DNA from: Micromussa lordhowensis
Taxonomy: Eukaryota; Cnidaria; Anthozoa; Scleractinia; Lobophylliidae
Length of the DNA: 64,000 nucleotides
Direction: 5' to 3'
Assembly: GCA_964020085.1 (NCBI GenBank)
Contig: OZ026597.1
Span: 26,322,448 to 26,386,447, forward strand
Positions 61,751 to 64,000 of the stretch are shown here, one piece after another; position 1 is the first letter of the stretch; each line of letters starts with the position of its first letter. The position numbers were made by a program, and so were the translations under genes. The notes beneath the pieces are model-generated. The model was given only the letters and a program-made list of their open reading frames with translations. It was not told the origin of the DNA and did no database searches.

Positions 61751-62491
61751 GTAAATAAAGGCTGCATGTCCCTTCTTACATGAAGTTTAAGCCTCGGGTA
61801 TTTAAGTGGAGGAGAGGGGAAGGAAAGTTAACCAGGGGAACTAGGGTGAGCAGTGGGCAGACACAAATCATTTGACGAAAGCTAGAGGGTGACTCCTCAA
61901 TAACTGGATCGACGCCATTTTGGCTCAGGCATATGTCTTTCAGTCGTAGGAATGATTACCAAAAATGTACTTCAAAGGAAGAGAAATACAGTATACGACA
62001 AAAATACCCAACACCTGTTCCCATCTGGGCTCTTAGCTGAGGTCCAGTCCAGATTACGCCTCTATACTACGCCGGAGGAATTTGAAAATGTGGCTTTATT
62101 TCTCCGGTTAGGCTTATCATCCACACAAACGGAACTTTTCGAAAAACGCTCTTGAAACCGGAGGACACCGGCTTTACGCTTTGAAAACACTTTGAAAACG
62201 AAGCTATTCGTAAACGATAACATTACGATAATAATGATAAGTTAAGTTAAAGTCATACACAAATGCAAAATGACCGGTGATTGTTGTGTTTTCAAGTTCC
62301 TCCGGCGAAGTGTGAACGAAAAAATATGTTGCGTTTTCAGAGTAAAACCTCAATTTTTCAATTTCTCCGGTTTAGTATGGACGGGGCCTGAGACGGTGAA
62401 GCAGCGGTGATCTAATTAAGCGATCGTGGGATTGTAATCCTGCGCTTGGAAATAGGGACAGGCTGATAAAAACACTCATTTTCTCTTTCAG
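61751..62491 (+). other. Right SLC16-like intron with a hAT-like MITE
   Basis: Homologous to the left intron (48789-49163) except for the insertion at 62041-62388. Confidence 0.65.
62041..62388. mobile_element. hAT-like MITE in the right copy only
   Basis: The ends resemble GG(C/T)CC...GGGGCC with CCGGAGGAATTTGAAAA on the left mirrored by AATTTCTCCGG on the right. It is flanked by CTGAG-type repeats. The left arm near 48870 lacks it. Confidence 0.65.
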
Positions 62492-63078
62492 CATGGGTTG
62501 GATCTCTAGCAATGGCAGCCGCTGGTCTTTTTGGTCCCGTAGCTGGACGACTCACCGACCGATTTGGCGCACGCGCGGTGATTATTAGTGGAGCGATGTT
62601 TAGCGCCATCGGTCTCCTATTGACTTCTTTAGTTCCCAGTCTTTATCTTATGCTTTTGACGTACGGAGGAATATTTGGGTGTGGTTCAAGCCTCGTTTTC
62701 ATTGCCGTTTATGAGATCGTGCCTCGGTATTTTGTGAAGCGACGTTCGTTAGCCACAGGGTTAGTAACTATGAGTGTGGGAGCTGGATTACTTGTAATGA
62801 GCCCAGTGTGCCAGGCTCTCATTGATGCATTTGGCTGGAGGGGCGCCTTTAGAGGCATGACTTGTTTCGTTTTCATCATTTTCTTCATCGGCTGGACATT
62901 TGATCCTAATGTGGCAAGCGAAGAAGCCGAAAAAATTGTAGAAGAAAGGGGAGAGTCCAAAGCAGGGCAGAGTAATCGAATTCTGGATTTGACAATGTGG
63001 AAAAATATCACGTTTGTTGTCCTTAATATCACAAGCATTTTTGTATACATTGGTCACTCCATACCTCCTATCCTTTTG
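62492..63078 (+). CDS. SLC16-like gene, right copy, second coding exon
   Basis: Acceptor TTCTCTTTCAG, donor TTTTG|GTAAGT, same phases as the left copy. It encodes GLFGPVAGRLTDRFGARAVI, YFVKRRSLATGLVTMSVGAG and helices to about 7. The central loop has five extra residues (SKAGQ region). The frame is intact; the remaining two exons are expected beyond the window edge. Confidence 0.9.
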
Positions 63079-64000
63079 GTAAGTAATTGATTTGTTGGAT
63101 TTTGCAAAAGTAAGTACTGCAGAGTGACTCTATCACTTGACACGGTTCGCCCCATGAGTCTATGATTTCAATAAAATAGAAGACGAAAATTTTCAATTGT
63201 TACTTTGAAAATTCATTAGTAGTCACAAGGTTTTGAACACTCGTACGTATTTGAAGCAATAGTAAAGCGCGCGAGTGACGTCATGACTTAGGCAAGACTC
63301 AGACAAACAAACCGGAATGGCATACGATTTTCCTAAAACACTTTCTAAAACAGCCGGTGTTCCCAAAACGCGTTTTTGAAACGAAAACTTCGCCTAGACC
63401 CACTCTAGTTCTCTCTGAATACGTTGATGTTGTATGAGCGTCATGGGGGATATAATCATTTGCATTCTATGTTTAGGCCTCGCGCGCTTCGCTCTTACAA
63501 GCATGGTGAGAATAGACCATATTTGTATTCTCCGTATAGGACTGGAACTAGCTTGCACTGAGGCTAATGCGGGGAGTCTTTTCAAATGATAATGTATTCC
63601 CCCGCATGAGCCTCCATTGCAAGCTAGCTCCCGTCCAGTACCGAGAACACGAATACGGCCTATTGCAAAGTTGCATATCCTGCATATTGCAAAGTTGCAT
63701 ATCAGTGTCTTTTTTCTCTCCCGCCCTGGAACCGGCTGAAGACCGAACGCAGTCAGTCTTGGACAGAAAGAATTCTGTGCTTGGTCGAGAGCAAGACCGG
63801 AGAATGCGCAGGAAAAGCCTCTGGCATCCAGACTACTACTCGCCCTGTATTGCTGGCTTGCACTGTCACGCAACCAAATATAAAAATTCTAACCATTCAA
63901 TAAGTCAAGAATCTGGGATATGATAGGCATATAAACAACCAGCCAAGATTTAGGTCTGTGCAGTTTTTCATCCGCGCGTTATTCGTAAAAGTGTTTCACC
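63079..64000 (+). other. Right SLC16-like intron, incomplete at the window edge
   Basis: Positions ~63640-63860 match the left intron (~47830-48010) in inverse. The intron is at least 920 bp against 507 bp in the left copy. A two-unit ATTGCAAAGTTGCATATC repeat lies at ~63663-63703. No exon is seen before the end. Confidence 0.55.

Overview
The window is animal nuclear DNA: genes with GT-AG introns, dense transposable elements of many classes, and no bacterial-style operons. Repeat families (TTAA-flanked MITEs, tRNA-derived SINEs, Penelope-like, Ty3/gypsy-like, CR1-like and L1-like retroelements, a THAP-bearing DNA transposon) and the protein content suggest an anthozoan cnidarian, probably a stony coral. 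The species cannot be told from sequence alone.

Layout. (1) 1-4983: a broken Penelope-like element whose reverse transcriptase is split head to head, interrupted by about 2 kb holding a ~300 bp tandem array with a tRNA-derived SINE; then a TTAA-flanked foldback MITE. (2) 4984-13846: nested transposons. An outer 8.9 kb inverted-repeat element (8-bp target duplication ATCAATAG) contains a Ty3/gypsy-like element (5971-13693), which contains a TTAA-flanked DNA transposon (9274-12827) with decayed P2X7-C-terminal-like and THAP modules, and a solo LTR (13177-13656). (3) 13949-14895: two minus-strand exons of an unrecognised gene. (4) 15304-23943: a second gypsy-like element (5-bp duplication TTCAC) interrupted by a CR1-like LINE, a CpG-rich inverted-repeat element (19355-22247, 8-bp duplication GGTTCAGG) and a 1.5 kb insertion in its 3' LTR. 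(5) 23944-29357: decayed repeats, one zinc-ribbon first exon, and a hairpin of Penelope-type sequence. (6) 29358-44802: a complete whirlin (WHRN) homologue in 16 coding exons; the splice phases add up to one 1,117-codon frame. (7) 46703-63078: two SLC16/monocarboxylate-transporter-like genes in a large inverted, head-to-head duplication. The left copy is complete (452 codons); the right copy runs off the window.

Whirlin and the transporters are ordinary host genes. Whirlin is a PDZ/harmonin-N scaffold of sensory-cell projections; the transporters are probably 12-helix carriers of monocarboxylates or similar solutes. No functional link between them is apparent. The two transporter copies share a 5' exon, splice sites and an old intronic MITE. 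Later insertions (an L1-like LINE, a hAT-like MITE, a 59-bp hairpin, a TTAA MITE) are present in one arm only, so each arm can serve as the empty site for the other.

I found no convincing new multi-gene system. The best leads are the TTAA element carrying P2X7-type and THAP modules, the two 8-bp-duplication elements with tandem arrays at their termini, the 59-bp hairpin with a 10-bp duplication, and the palindromic transporter pair. All calls come from reading the sequence; no database search was run.
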